Source: Candidatus Cryptobacteroides excrementipullorum (lineage in GTDB: Bacteria > Bacteroidota > Bacteroidia > Bacteroidales > UBA932). From it: a DNA stretch of 64,000 bases. The DNA lies in the NCBI GenBank assembly GCA_017695065.1, contig JADILZ010000054.1, positions 1 through 64,000 of the forward strand, read 5' to 3'. The translations under genes were made by a program, and so were the position numbers. Below, in pieces: positions 52,724 through 60,919 of this stretch. The notes below the pieces were generated by a model. That model had not been told where the DNA came from and ran no database searches. It saw only the letters and a program-made list of their open reading frames with translations. The first letter of the stretch is position 1; each line of letters starts with the position of its first letter.

Positions 52724-52752
52724 GGTTTGTCTGCCGTCGCCTCAGCATACGG

Positions 52753-52810
52753 AAGGGCGGATTCCAGGCCGGGTTCAGATACTCAGTTCCGGCCGGGGTC
52801 TGCCTTTTCT
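52753..52810 (+). terminator. Terminator after ffh
   Basis: AAGGGCGGATTCCAGGCCGG pairs with CCGGCCGGGGTCTGCCTT allowing G-U pairs and a bulge, and is followed by TTCT. It lies about 30 bases past the ffh stop. Confidence 0.7.
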
Positions 52811-52820
52811 TGTGTCAGGT

Positions 52821-52846
52821 TGTAACAAATCCAGGCTTTTACCGTC
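52821..52846 (+). promoter_or_regulatory. ECF-sigma-type promoter, TGTAAC-N16-CGTC
   Basis: TGTAAC (52821-52826), exactly 16 bases and CGTC (52843-52846) match the AAC/CGT pattern of many ECF-sigma promoters, not the housekeeping consensus. It lies about 73 bases before a DUF4252 gene that is followed by an ECF sigma gene, which suggests autoregulation. Confidence 0.6.
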
Positions 52847-52918
52847 ATATAGTCAGAAAGAGGCCATACGAAGGCATGACCTCGGCAGGATAATCTTTAA
52901 CGTAAAAGGCAAGTTATT

Positions 52919-53440
52919 ATGAAAACAGGATTCTCAGGATTCATTATCCGGTCATTTGCAGCCGTACTCGCCGCTCTTGTACTGTCTGCACCGGCAACTG
53001 ACGCAAAGCGGAAAGAAAAGGCAACATGTAGGGCGGCTGTCATGTCAGTAATACAGAAATATGACGGCTGTGACGGTGTGGAGACCGTGAATATCGGCCC
53101 GTTCTTCCTCGGGATTGCAAAGATGGCCGCAGGGGATGAGGAAGGCTCGGAGTTCCTCAGGTATGTGGACAGGATGGCGGTCTTTTCCGCAGAGGATGCC
53201 ACACAGGAACTCAGGTCTGCCGTTTCAGAAGACCTTTCCTCTGCATTGGCAGGTTATGAGAAGGGTATTGAGGTGACTGACGAGGACGAACAGATGGCAA
53301 TTTATTTCAGACGCCATGATGACAGTGTGAAAGAGATGGTCATATATTCTATACCGGACATGGCGGTGATAGTGATGCACGGCAACTTCCCGGTGTCCGA
53401 GCTTGAAAAGATCGCTACAGACGCAGCGCAGGAGTATTGA
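52919..53440 (+). CDS. Exported DUF4252-family protein (first)
   Basis: A 173-residue protein with a signal peptide (MKTGFSGFIIRSFAAVLAALVLSAPATDA) and a DUF4252 domain (VETVNIGPFFLGIAKMAAGDEEGSEFLRYVDRMAVFSAEDA; MVIYSIPDMAVIVMHGNFPVSELEKIATDA). The function of the family is unknown; members are secreted or lipidated in Bacteroidota and often sit beside ECF sigma genes. Here it opens a module with a sigma factor, a membrane protein and a second DUF4252 gene. Confidence 0.82.
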   Translation: MKTGFSGFIIRSFAAVLAALVLSAPATDAKRKEKATCRAAVMSVIQKYDGCDGVETVNIGPFFLGIAKMAAGDEEGSEFLRYVDRMAVFSAEDATQELRSAVSEDLSSALAGYEKGIEVTDEDEQMAIYFRRHDDSVKEMVIYSIPDMAVIVMHGNFPVSELEKIATDAAQEY

Positions 53441-53467
53441 GATGCATCTATAAGTTGTTGCCGGAAG

Positions 53468-53992
53468 ATGGAAAAGCAGGTTTTCAAGGAAGTCTGGCTG
53501 CCGCTAAGTGACAGCTTCTACAGGGTCGCCTATTCCATGCTCGGCACGGAAGCTGACGCCAGGGATGCGGTGCAGGACCTGTACATCAGGCTTTGGAATG
53601 CCAGGCATAATCTTGACACTGTGTCCTCGCCACTTCCTTACGGTATAAGGGTCATCAGGAACATCTGTATAGACCGTATCAGGCTCCGCAGTGCGAGAGG
53701 GGAGAGCCAGGATGTGGAATCCGTGAAGGAAAACAGGCTGCAGGAGCTCGGTATCCAGGCGGGAGCTGACCGAGTGATGATAGACAGGGAGATGCTCGGG
53801 ATTCTCGGCCGGACTATGGACAGTCTTCCTGAAAATCAGCGCAAGGTGATGGAAATGAGATTTTTCAGGCAGCTTGACTATGACGAGATAGTAGAGAAGA
53901 CAGGCCTCTCTGCGATAAATGTAAGGGTGCTTGTGAACAGGGCAAGGAAGACGGTGATTGCCGCCATGAAGGAATATCTTTACGGAAATTGA
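53468..53992 (+). CDS. ECF-type RNA polymerase sigma factor
   Basis: A 174-residue sigma-70 family factor with regions 2 and 4 only. Region 2 is YRVAYSMLGTEADARDAVQDLYIRLWNARHNLD, with YGIRVIRNICIDRIRLRSARGES after it; region 4 is LGRTMDSLPENQRKVMEMRFFRQLDYDEIVEKTGLSAINVRVLVNRARKTVIAAMKEYL. It starts 27 bases after the DUF4252 gene and 12 bases before a membrane protein likely to be its regulator. The TGTAAC-N16-CGTC promoter upstream of the module may be its own target. Confidence 0.92.
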   Translation: MEKQVFKEVWLPLSDSFYRVAYSMLGTEADARDAVQDLYIRLWNARHNLDTVSSPLPYGIRVIRNICIDRIRLRSARGESQDVESVKENRLQELGIQAGADRVMIDREMLGILGRTMDSLPENQRKVMEMRFFRQLDYDEIVEKTGLSAINVRVLVNRARKTVIAAMKEYLYGN

Positions 53993-54004
53993 CATTATAC
54001 AGCC

Positions 54005-54418
54005 ATGAAGAAGAACGAGAATTTTTCAGACGCGGAGCTCAGGAGGCTCGCTGCAGCATCTTCGGACACTGGAATACATGTGCCGGAGGGTCTGGAGAAG
54101 GACCTGTCGGACATGATAGATTCCATGGATGCGGCGGAAAGGATAATCGCAGGGAAAAGCAGTCCGGCACGCCGTGCCATGACGCTCATCATGAGTGCCG
54201 CGGCAGGTATCATCCTCGTTGCCGGTATATGGACGGCTGTGGAGACATACCGCTCACCGGAGGACACTTTCACCGATCCTGAGCAGGCATACGCTGAAGT
54301 GGAACGGGTCCTCACCATCATTTCAGAGAAGATGACCCCAGTCATTGAGACTGCCGACAATGCCGGCCGCACAATAGGGAAGCAGACAGAAAAAATCAGG
54401 AATCTATATAATAAGTAA
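54005..54418 (+). CDS. Single-span membrane protein, candidate anti-sigma factor
   Basis: A 137-residue protein with one membrane segment (MTLIMSAAAGIILVAGIWTAVET) near residues 59-81, an N-terminal cytoplasmic part with ELRRLAAASSDTGIHVPEGLEKDLSDMIDSMDAAE, and a periplasmic tail. The order, directly after the sigma gene, and the topology fit an anti-sigma factor, but no zinc-binding HxxxCxxC motif is present. No family name is claimed. Confidence 0.65.
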   Translation: MKKNENFSDAELRRLAAASSDTGIHVPEGLEKDLSDMIDSMDAAERIIAGKSSPARRAMTLIMSAAAGIILVAGIWTAVETYRSPEDTFTDPEQAYAEVERVLTIISEKMTPVIETADNAGRTIGKQTEKIRNLYNK

Positions 54419-54508
54419 TTTATAATCAATATGTGAAACAATAGTGTTTAAATTTTTAACATTTTTGTTTTCATGTATGAGGACTATTGAAATACAATAC
54501 GGTAAGCC

Positions 54509-54994
54509 ATGAAAAGGTCCATTGCAATATTATCGCTCCTGCTGCTCGCGCTCGTGGCAGGCGCACAGGAAGGGAAAGATATCTACAACAGATATTCCGG
54601 CAGGAAAGGTGTCAGCGCCGTGTACATCTCCCCGACAATGTTCAGCATGATACGCACCATCCCTGACATACAGGTCAGGACGGAGGAGGTGAACCTCGGC
54701 AATATCATCAAGACATTCGACGGGATGTATATCCTAGATGTGGAGAATCCGGATCTCGCATCCGAACTTTCCGCTGAAGTGGAGAAGATGGTCGGACAGG
54801 GCAGGTACGAGCTTCTGATGGAGGCGGTGGAAGAGGGGGAGACCATGCATATCTATATCGTCAGGGACGGGGACACGGTCACTGATTTCATAATGCTTGT
54901 CCATGAGCCGGGCTCTGCTTCCGTGATCTCCATTACAGGCAGCATGCCTATGGAGGAACTGAGCAAAATCGTTGCTTCGGCCTCGGAATCGTGA
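54509..54994 (+). CDS. Exported DUF4252-family protein (second)
   Basis: A 161-residue protein with a signal peptide (MKRSIAILSLLLLALVAGAQ) followed by GKDIYNRYSGRKGVSAVYISPTMFSMIRTIPDI, a typical DUF4252 start, and the C-terminal block TDFIMLVHEPGSASVISITGSMPMEELSKIV, clearly related to the end of the first copy. The upstream 90-base gap is AT-rich. It closes the sigma module, and nadE follows after a hairpin. Confidence 0.82.
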   Translation: MKRSIAILSLLLLALVAGAQEGKDIYNRYSGRKGVSAVYISPTMFSMIRTIPDIQVRTEEVNLGNIIKTFDGMYILDVENPDLASELSAEVEKMVGQGRYELLMEAVEEGETMHIYIVRDGDTVTDFIMLVHEPGSASVISITGSMPMEELSKIVASASES

Positions 54995-55025
54995 CCGGAG
55001 GAGTGGCAGATTGACTGCGAATTGC

Positions 55026-55066
55026 TATATTTGCGCCGGCATGACATAATCTCTGTCATGCCGGCG
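55026..55066 (+). promoter_or_regulatory. Overlapping promoter -7 element and perfect hairpin before nadE
   Basis: TATATTTG (55026-55033) is followed at once by CGCCGGCATGACA-TAATCTC-TGTCATGCCGGCG, a perfect 13-bp stem (55034-55066), then TTTCTT and the ATG at 55073. Transcripts from upstream would fold the whole hairpin and may terminate, whereas transcripts starting here would begin inside its left arm. The -33 is weak. Confidence 0.65.
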
Positions 55067-55072
55067 TTTCTT

Positions 55073-57139
55073 ATGGAAAATTACGGATTCATCAGGGTGG
55101 CGGCCGCCATGCCTGTTGTCAGGGTGGCCGATCCGGCTGCCAATGCGGAGAACATTTGCGCGATGATAGGCGAGGCTGCAGCGGAGGGGGTGTCTCTCTT
55201 GGCTTTTCCCGAGCTCAGTGTCACGGGATACACATGCGGGGACCTGTTCGGCCAGCAGCGTCTTGTCGAAGGTGCCGAGGAAGCGGTGCGCAGGATAATG
55301 GAATACACAAGGGGGAAGAGCATCACGGTGGTAGCCGGTGCTCCGGTGAGGTACTGCGACCGGCTTTACAACTGTGCGGTGGTGATACGCAACGGGAACA
55401 TCAAGGGTATTGTCCCCAAGACACATCTCCCTTCCTATAATGAATATTATGAGTCCAGGTGGTTTTCTTCCGGAAGCGATTTCCTGCAGGGACCTTCCTC
55501 TGTTTCAGGACGTTTCCTGGTCAACGGCAAGGATACGGTCAGGGAAGGGTTCAATGCGGAGGTCCGCTACGCCGGGTTCATGTGCAACATTTCCCCGAAC
55601 ATGCTCTTCAGTATCGGCAAGGCTGTCTTCGCTGTGGAAATCTGCGAGGACCTGTGGACTCCGGTTCCACCGTCCTCATACCATTGCCTTTGCGGCGCGC
55701 AGGTGATTCTCAACCTGTCGGCAAGCAATGAAGTGCTCATGAAGCACGCTTACAGGAAGGAACTCGTCCGCCAGCAGTCCGCGAGGACGGTGTCGGCATA
55801 CGTATATTGCTCGGCAGGATTCGGAGAGTCCACCCAGGATGTAGTGTATGCAGGGTCTTCCATGATCTGCGAGAACGGTTCACTGCTCGCCGAGAACAGG
55901 AGGTTCTGCACGGGGGCGTCCATGATAATTTCCGATGTGGATATAGAGAAGCTCTCTGTCCAGAGGCAGAAGATGAGCACATTCTCTTCTGTGGCGCCGG
56001 ACGGGACCCCGTCGAGCTCGTATTCCGGGCTGTATTCGAGAGTCGATGCAGGCGCCCCTGCACGGACCGATTTCAACAGGATGCTGTACCGCCATGTGGA
56101 GCCGCATCCTTTCGTCCCGTCGGATGATGACAGAGGGGAAAGATGCAGAGAAATCATCGCCATACAGGTTACAGGTCTCGCATCCAGACTCCTGCACATA
56201 GGGTGCAGACATGCTGTCGTGGGCATCTCCGGTGGGCTTGACAGCACCCTTGCCCTGCTTGTGACGGTGAAGGCGTTCGACAAGGCCGGCCTTGACCGCA
56301 AGGGCATCACTGGTGTCACCATGCCTGGCTACGGTACGACCGGGAGGACTTACGGAAATGCCCTTGCCCTTATGCGCGGGCTCGGGGTGACTGTGCGCGA
56401 AATCCCCGTCGCTGATGCATGCGACCTGCATTTCAGGGACATAGGACATGACAAGAGCGTGCATGATGTCACATACGAGAATACCCAGGCACGGGAAAGG
56501 ACGCAGATCCTCATGGACCTTGCCAACCAGTGCGGCGGCATCGTCATAGGTACGGGAGATCTTTCGGAGCTTGCTCTCGGATGGGCTACCTACAACGGGG
56601 ACCACATGTCGATGTACGGTGTCAATGCAAGTATCCCCAAGACACTTGTGCGCCACCTGGTACGCTGGATGGCGGACACCCTCGACGAGGTGCGTCCTGT
56701 CCTTATGGACATCATAGACACGCCAGTCAGCCCGGAGCTGCTCCCTGCGGACGAGAGCGGGAACATCAGCCAGAAGACAGAGGACCTGGTCGGCCCGTAT
56801 GAACTTCATGATTTCTTCCTGTACAATTTCTTCAGGTTCGGATATTCTCCTGAGAAGCTGCTTTTCCTTGCTGGAAAAGCTTTCTGCAAGGGCGAATGCG
56901 GACAGGGAGCAAACGGTGAGCCGGGCGGCGGATATTCGCCTGAGACAGTGGAAAAATGGCTTCGTGTATTCCTGAGGCGCTTTTTCTCACAGCAGTTCAA
57001 GCGTTCGTGCCTTCCGGACGGGCCGAAAGTCGGCTCTGTGGCATTGTCCCCGAGAGGGGACTGGAGGATGCCTTCTGATGTATCCTCTGCCTTCTTCATT
57101 TCCGGACTGGACAGAGCCGGAAAGCGCAGTCAGGACTGA
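55073..57139 (+). CDS. nadE: Glutamine-dependent NAD+ synthetase
   Basis: Converts nicotinate adenine dinucleotide to NAD using ammonia from glutamine. The N-terminal nitrilase-like domain has Glu in FPELSVTGYTCGDLF, Lys in PKTHLPSYNEYYESRWF and Cys in VEICEDLW. The C-terminal synthetase has GISGGLDSTLALLV and GTGDLSELALGWATYNGDHMSMYGVNASIPKTLV. About 688 residues from ATG 55073 (MENYGFIRVAAAMPVVRVAD), preferred over the TTG at 55022 and the ATG at 55058, which lie in or before the upstream hairpin. Confidence 0.93.
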   Translation: MENYGFIRVAAAMPVVRVADPAANAENICAMIGEAAAEGVSLLAFPELSVTGYTCGDLFGQQRLVEGAEEAVRRIMEYTRGKSITVVAGAPVRYCDRLYNCAVVIRNGNIKGIVPKTHLPSYNEYYESRWFSSGSDFLQGPSSVSGRFLVNGKDTVREGFNAEVRYAGFMCNISPNMLFSIGKAVFAVEICEDLWTPVPPSSYHCLCGAQVILNLSASNEVLMKHAYRKELVRQQSARTVSAYVYCSAGFGESTQDVVYAGSSMICENGSLLAENRRFCTGASMIISDVDIEKLSVQRQKMSTFSSVAPDGTPSSSYSGLYSRVDAGAPARTDFNRMLYRHVEPHPFVPSDDDRGERCREIIAIQVTGLASRLLHIGCRHAVVGISGGLDSTLALLVTVKAFDKAGLDRKGITGVTMPGYGTTGRTYGNALALMRGLGVTVREIPVADACDLHFRDIGHDKSVHDVTYENTQARERTQILMDLANQCGGIVIGTGDLSELALGWATYNGDHMSMYGVNASIPKTLVRHLVRWMADTLDEVRPVLMDIIDTPVSPELLPADESGNISQKTEDLVGPYELHDFFLYNFFRFGYSPEKLLFLAGKAFCKGECGQGANGEPGGGYSPETVEKWLRVFLRRFFSQQFKRSCLPDGPKVGSVALSPRGDWRMPSDVSSAFFISGLDRAGKRSQD

Positions 57140-57156
57140 CCTTGTGCCGGAGCATG

Positions 57157-57189
57157 AAAAAAGGGGCCTGGCGTTTCTGCCGGCCCCCT
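57157..57189 (-). terminator. Terminator for the DUF3276 gene, shared with nadE
   Basis: AGGGGCCTGGC pairs with GCCGGCCCCCT with a one-base bulge. On the minus strand it is followed by TTTTTT, and it lies between convergent genes. Confidence 0.8.
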
Positions 57190-57205
57190 ATGAATTGCCC
57201 TTATT

Positions 57206-57568
57206 CTAAAGTTCTTCGAAATCCACATCGGTGAAATTGCCTTCACCCTTTTCCTTGTCATGCGTCTTCCCCTCTGTCTCCTCGTCGGACAGGCAGTTTT
57301 CCCTGATGTAGCTGATTACATCCTGTAGCCCTTCGGCAAACTTGTCGAAATCCTCCTTATAAAGGAAGATCTTGTGCTTGTCATACGCGAAGTGGCCGTC
57401 CTTTTCGACTTTCCTCTTGCTTTCGGTGATGGTCAGATAGTAGTCATTGCCCTTTGTGGTCTTGACATCAAAGAAATATGTCCTTTTTCCTGCACGCACA
57501 GGCTTTGAGTAAACATCCTCGCCAGAACGTTCCTGGGCATTTACCTCTTCGAATTCTTCGTTATACAT
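57206..57568 (-). CDS. DUF3276 (PUR-alpha-like nucleic-acid-binding) protein
   Basis: A 120-residue protein with a PUR-type domain: SKPVRAGKRTYFFDVKTTKGNDYYLTITESKRKVEKDGHFAYDKHKIFLYKEDFDKFAEGLQDVISYI. PUR proteins bind single-stranded purine-rich nucleic acid; the bacterial DUF3276 form is widespread in Bacteroidota. An acidic tail (DEETEGKTHDKEKGEGNFTDVDFEEL) follows. It is divergent from nusB across an 86-base gap. Confidence 0.87.
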   Translation of the reverse strand: MYNEEFEEVNAQERSGEDVYSKPVRAGKRTYFFDVKTTKGNDYYLTITESKRKVEKDGHFAYDKHKIFLYKEDFDKFAEGLQDVISYIRENCLSDEETEGKTHDKEKGEGNFTDVDFEEL

Positions 57569-57626
57569 TTTACTGTATTTTTACAAGTTATCTCTGCAAA
57601 GTTAGGGAATTTTCTGAAAATGCATA

Positions 57627-57634
57627 TATATTTG
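57627..57634 (+). promoter_or_regulatory. -7 element for nusB
   Basis: TATATTTG, 20 bases before the nusB start codon; only a poor -33 (around 57602) is visible. Confidence 0.5.
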
Positions 57635-57654
57635 CACAAAATTTCGAACATCCT

Positions 57655-58614
57655 ATGCTCAACAGACGAATCTTAAGGATCAAGACATTCAAAGTTCTTT
57701 ATTCAAGTGTCCTTTCAGGGAACATGTCACTTTCAGATGCGAATACCCAGCTCGAGCTTTCATGCGAGGCTACGCGCGATCTCTATATATACATGCTGGG
57801 AATAGTCTCCCCCCTCACTTCCATAGCGAAGGAACATATTGAATCGGCGAAAAGGAAGTTCGCCCCCACCGAGGAGGACCTGAACCCCAACACAAAGTTT
57901 GCGGACAATTCCCTTGCTGTCCTTCTGGACAACGACCCCGATTTCACCAAGATATTCAAGAAGAGGAAGTTCTCATGGGAGCAGTATGACATATTCCTGA
58001 AGAGGGTCCTCACTTCGGTGACTGGGAAGAAATACTATGCTGATTACATGGCATCTCCGGAGTCTTCCCTTGCAGAGGACTGCCGTCTTTTCACGAGGAT
58101 CTTCGAAGAGGAGTTTGTGGACAGTACGGAGCTCGAGCAGATACTTGAGGACATGTCGATATACTGGAATGACGACCTGGCCTATGCCCTGACTTATGTA
58201 TGCCGTACCCTGAAATCCCTTGCAAAAGGAGAGAGGTGGTCTCTTCCTCCTCTGTATCAAAGTGATATGAAGACGGGGCCTGGTGTTGAGAGTGACAAGG
58301 CGTTCGTGACCAGGCTGCTCCAGACAGCCATTACCGGCTACAGCAAGTATTCCGGGCGTGTCGCAGCCGCCGTGTCCAACTGGGACAACGAGCGCATTGT
58401 CAGCACAGATATGGCCATCATTGTCTTGGGCCTTGCCGAAGCCGTGGCATTCCCGAACATACCTGTGAGGGTGACCATAAACGAATATGTGGAGATATCA
58501 AAGTATTACGGCACTCCAAAGAGCCGGATATTCGTGAACGGGCTGCTTGACAGGATCATTGCCGCCATGGAGAAGGAAGGTGTCATAGTCAAGGAAGGAA
58601 AAGGCCAGCTGTGA
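57655..58614 (+). CDS. nusB: Transcription antitermination factor NusB (long Bacteroidota form)
   Basis: A 319-residue NusB-family protein. The N-terminus MLNRRILRIKTFKVLYSSVLSGNMSLSDAN and the C-terminal RIVSTDMAIIVLGLAEAVAFPNIPVRVTINEYVEISKYYGTPKSRIFVNGLLDRIIAAM form the canonical NusB fold; the middle of about 150 residues is an insertion absent from the short E. coli protein. The ATG at 57655 is used; the ORF-track extension would overlap the divergent DUF3276 gene. It probably supports rRNA antitermination. It heads the nusB-yajC-ybbR-coaE cluster. Confidence 0.92.
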   Translation: MLNRRILRIKTFKVLYSSVLSGNMSLSDANTQLELSCEATRDLYIYMLGIVSPLTSIAKEHIESAKRKFAPTEEDLNPNTKFADNSLAVLLDNDPDFTKIFKKRKFSWEQYDIFLKRVLTSVTGKKYYADYMASPESSLAEDCRLFTRIFEEEFVDSTELEQILEDMSIYWNDDLAYALTYVCRTLKSLAKGERWSLPPLYQSDMKTGPGVESDKAFVTRLLQTAITGYSKYSGRVAAAVSNWDNERIVSTDMAIIVLGLAEAVAFPNIPVRVTINEYVEISKYYGTPKSRIFVNGLLDRIIAAMEKEGVIVKEGKGQL

Positions 58615-58615
58615 T

Positions 58616-58646
58616 TTTGTTTTTAGGCAATAAAGATTTATTTTTG
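58616..58646 (+). promoter_or_regulatory. Promoter of yajC
   Basis: TTTG (58616-58619), a 19-base spacer and TATTTTTG (58639-58646), a near-perfect Bacteroidota promoter, 30 bases before the yajC start codon. Confidence 0.8.
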
Positions 58647-58675
58647 GGCCGGATTTTAATAAACTGAATATAAAG

Positions 58676-59005
58676 ATGAATTTTCTTACATTGGTGTTAC
58701 AGGCTCAGGGTGCTGCAGGGCAGCAGCCTGCAGGCGGAGGATGGTCCATGTGGGTCATGTTTATCCTCATTATCGTGGTGATGTGGTTCTTCATGATCCG
58801 TCCTCAGAGAAAGCAGCAGAAAGAGCTTCAGAAATTCCGTGACGGCCTCCAGAAGGGTGACAAGATAGTGACCATAGGAGGAATCTACGGGACTGTGGTG
58901 GAGATCAAGGAAAAGACTCTCCTTATCGAGGTTGACAACAACGTCAAGATCAAGGTTGACAAGAATTCTGTCGTAAAGGATTTCTCAGAGACTGCCCAGC
59001 AGTAA
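58676..59005 (+). CDS. yajC: Preprotein translocase subunit YajC
   Basis: A 109-residue membrane protein of the SecDF-YajC complex. A glutamine- and glycine-rich N-terminus is followed by the membrane segment WSMWVMFILIIVVMWFFMIRPQRKQQKELQKFRDGLQKGDKIVTIGGIYGTVVEIKEKTLLIEVDNNVKIKVDKNSV, the family signature. secD and secF are not in the window. It lies five bases before the YbbR gene. Confidence 0.95.
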   Translation: MNFLTLVLQAQGAAGQQPAGGGWSMWVMFILIIVVMWFFMIRPQRKQQKELQKFRDGLQKGDKIVTIGGIYGTVVEIKEKTLLIEVDNNVKIKVDKNSVVKDFSETAQQ

Positions 59006-59009
59006 TGGA

Positions 59010-59987
59010 ATGCGGGATCTGATACATAAGATATTGCAGCTGTTGAACATCAGCGGGAGAGACTGGGCGGTTTTTCTGCTAGCTCTCCTGCTGGCTTTCA
59101 GTATATGGCTTATACACAACCTGTCCCTGAAATATACCGAGTTCATGCAGGCGTCTGTAGAGGCTGTGAGCAATATCGAAGGCCATTTCAACAAATCTTC
59201 CAACCGCAGTGATGTCATCGCCCGCTGCCAGACGACAGGCTACAGCATCATGATGAATGCCATCTTTCCCGGCAGAAGGAATGTCACTGTCAGTTTCGAT
59301 CCGTCGGCCTTGCACCGCAAGTCAGGGGAAACGTACTACATAACTTCTTCAGAGCTGAAGGAATCCGCTCATCTTATTTTCGGTGATGATGTCCAGATAG
59401 AATATTTCATCACCGATACGCTTTTCTTCCGCTTCCCTTACGAAAACCACAAGAGGGTTCCGGTCAATCCTGTGCATGTGCTCGGTTTCGAGCCCCAGTA
59501 CACGGCGGACGGACCTCTGGACATCGAACCTGATTCCGTTACGATATACGGTGAACCCGACTTCATAGGAAATATAGACAGGGTAAATACCGAAGCCATC
59601 AAGATAAGCGACATATCCTCTGTCGTACACGGTATCGCGCGTCTCGAGAGGATAAAGGGTGTGCGAATGTCGGAGACGGAAGTGCATTATTCTCTTCCGG
59701 TATCCCGTTATGTGGAGATTCCTGTGACTGTCAGTGTCCAGGCCAGGAATGTCCCTCCAGGCAAGTCCCTTATGATATATCCTTCTGTTGCCACTGTATA
59801 TCTCAGATGCGCATTTCCTCTGACAGCTGACCTCAGTGAAGGTGTGCGCGTGTATGTGGACTACAATGACTTCGTGTCGTCCATCGGGGGAAAGTGCATG
59901 GCGAAGACGGCATCACTGCCAGAGGGGGTGATAAACTGTTCGGTCAGTCCTGCGGTCTTCGAATGTGTAGTGACGGAGGACAGATGA
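59010..59987 (+). CDS. YbbR-domain protein with N-terminal membrane anchor
   Basis: A 325-residue protein with one membrane segment (DWAVFLLALLLAFSIWLIHNLS) and YbbR-like repeats (VPVNPVHVLGFEPQYTADGPLDIEPDSVTIYGEPDFIGNIDRVNTEAIKISDISS; IPVTVSVQARNVPPGKSLMIYPSVATVYLRCAFP). In Firmicutes, YbbR (CdaR) proteins regulate diadenylate cyclase, but no cdaA is adjacent here. The gene lies between yajC and coaE, an order I recognise from other Bacteroidota. Its stop overlaps the coaE start. Confidence 0.85.
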   Translation: MRDLIHKILQLLNISGRDWAVFLLALLLAFSIWLIHNLSLKYTEFMQASVEAVSNIEGHFNKSSNRSDVIARCQTTGYSIMMNAIFPGRRNVTVSFDPSALHRKSGETYYITSSELKESAHLIFGDDVQIEYFITDTLFFRFPYENHKRVPVNPVHVLGFEPQYTADGPLDIEPDSVTIYGEPDFIGNIDRVNTEAIKISDISSVVHGIARLERIKGVRMSETEVHYSLPVSRYVEIPVTVSVQARNVPPGKSLMIYPSVATVYLRCAFPLTADLSEGVRVYVDYNDFVSSIGGKCMAKTASLPEGVINCSVSPAVFECVVTEDR

Positions 59988-60595
59988 AGACGCTGGTGGT
60001 CACCGGGGGCATCGGGAGCGGCAAATCGACGGTCTGCCGTTACTTCGCTTCACGCGGTATCCCGGTGTATGACTCCGACAGCAGGACGCGCAGCCTGTAT
60101 GACCGTTGTCCGGAGCTCGTCAGCCGTATCGGAGAGGTGCTCGGGTGCAGTGTCACCGGTCCGGACGGCAGAATCGACCGCAGGAAGCTGGCTTCAGTCA
60201 TCTTTTCCGACTCATCCATGCTGGAGAAGCTTGAGGGTATAGTCCATCCTGCTGTAAAGGACGATTTCGTGGCATGGCGGGACTCTTTTCCCGGAAAAGG
60301 GATACCTTTCGTGGTCCTTGAATCAGCAATCATACTTGAAAAACCCCTATTCAGGGATATCGCCGACAGGATACTCCTGGTGGACGCCCCTCTGGAAACA
60401 AGGCTGGATAGGGCATGCCGCAGGGACGGTGTCCCGGCGAGCCTGGTCCGCGGGAGGATGGAAAGGCAGAGGCTTCTGAACGATATATCAGAGGGCCGTG
60501 TCGTGCCTGAAGTCGATTATGTCATAGTGAATGACGGTGACGAGGCGTCGCTGGTGGAGAAGGCGGCTGCTGTATATGATTCTGTAAGTCTTTAG
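59984..60595 (+). CDS. coaE: Dephospho-CoA kinase
   Basis: Last step of coenzyme A synthesis. The 203-residue kinase starts MKTLVVTGGIGSGKSTVCRYFASRGIPVYDSDSRTR, with P-loop GGIGSGKST and the conserved DSD; VIFSDSSMLEKLEGIVHPAV, FVVLESAIILEKP and RMERQRLLNDI are also typical. I use the ATG at 59984, which overlaps the YbbR stop (ATGA), not the upstream start of the ORF track. Confidence 0.94.
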   Translation: MKTLVVTGGIGSGKSTVCRYFASRGIPVYDSDSRTRSLYDRCPELVSRIGEVLGCSVTGPDGRIDRRKLASVIFSDSSMLEKLEGIVHPAVKDDFVAWRDSFPGKGIPFVVLESAIILEKPLFRDIADRILLVDAPLETRLDRACRRDGVPASLVRGRMERQRLLNDISEGRVVPEVDYVIVNDGDEASLVEKAAAVYDSVSL

Positions 60596-60613
60596 AGTTT
60601 GCCGGCAGTGGCT

Positions 60614-60696
60614 CATGCACACCTGCAGTAGCCATAATTTTATAATGCATTAATAATCAGAATGTTCTCATAGAACCTTCACTGCAGGTGTGCATG
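60614..60696. repeat. 16-bp perfect inverted repeat with 51-bp spacer
   Basis: CATGCACACCTGCAGT (60614-60629) and ACTGCAGGTGTGCATG (60681-60696) are exact reverse complements. The AT-rich centre also contains GTTCT-CAT-AGAAC. It lies just after coaE. Confidence 0.9.
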
Positions 60697-60847
60697 CATT
60701 TCCCGCATCGGGGGTGACAGGAGTTTACTGGAGTAAATGACTTAGCCCGAATTCCGAAAATAACGCAGCAGTTTGCAATTATGACACACCGGTTTCTGTG
60801 TATATTTGGCCTGGCGGCCATTTATAGCGCCACGCCTTTGCATGCAT

Positions 60848-60865
60848 GGCTTCTTCGTATATTTG
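60848..60865 (+). repeat. First copy of the GGCTTCTTCGTATATTTG element
   Basis: Exact copy of the 18-base sequence at 61012-61029. Here the nearest TTTG is only 17 bases before TATATTTG, so it may be a decayed promoter. Confidence 0.85.
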
Positions 60866-60919
60866 ACTTCGTCATTTATACTGTTCACGCCTCGGCAATG
60901 CAAGCCTGCCGGCTTTTGT

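Noticed and set aside
55880-56809. 309-residue minus-strand ORF
   Set aside because: Shadow of nadE; composition is that of an antisense frame.
60614-60696. Invertible promoter as a firm call
   Set aside because: The 51-bp core is short for known Bacteroidota invertible promoters and contains no clear full promoter, so it is kept only as a repeat and a finding.
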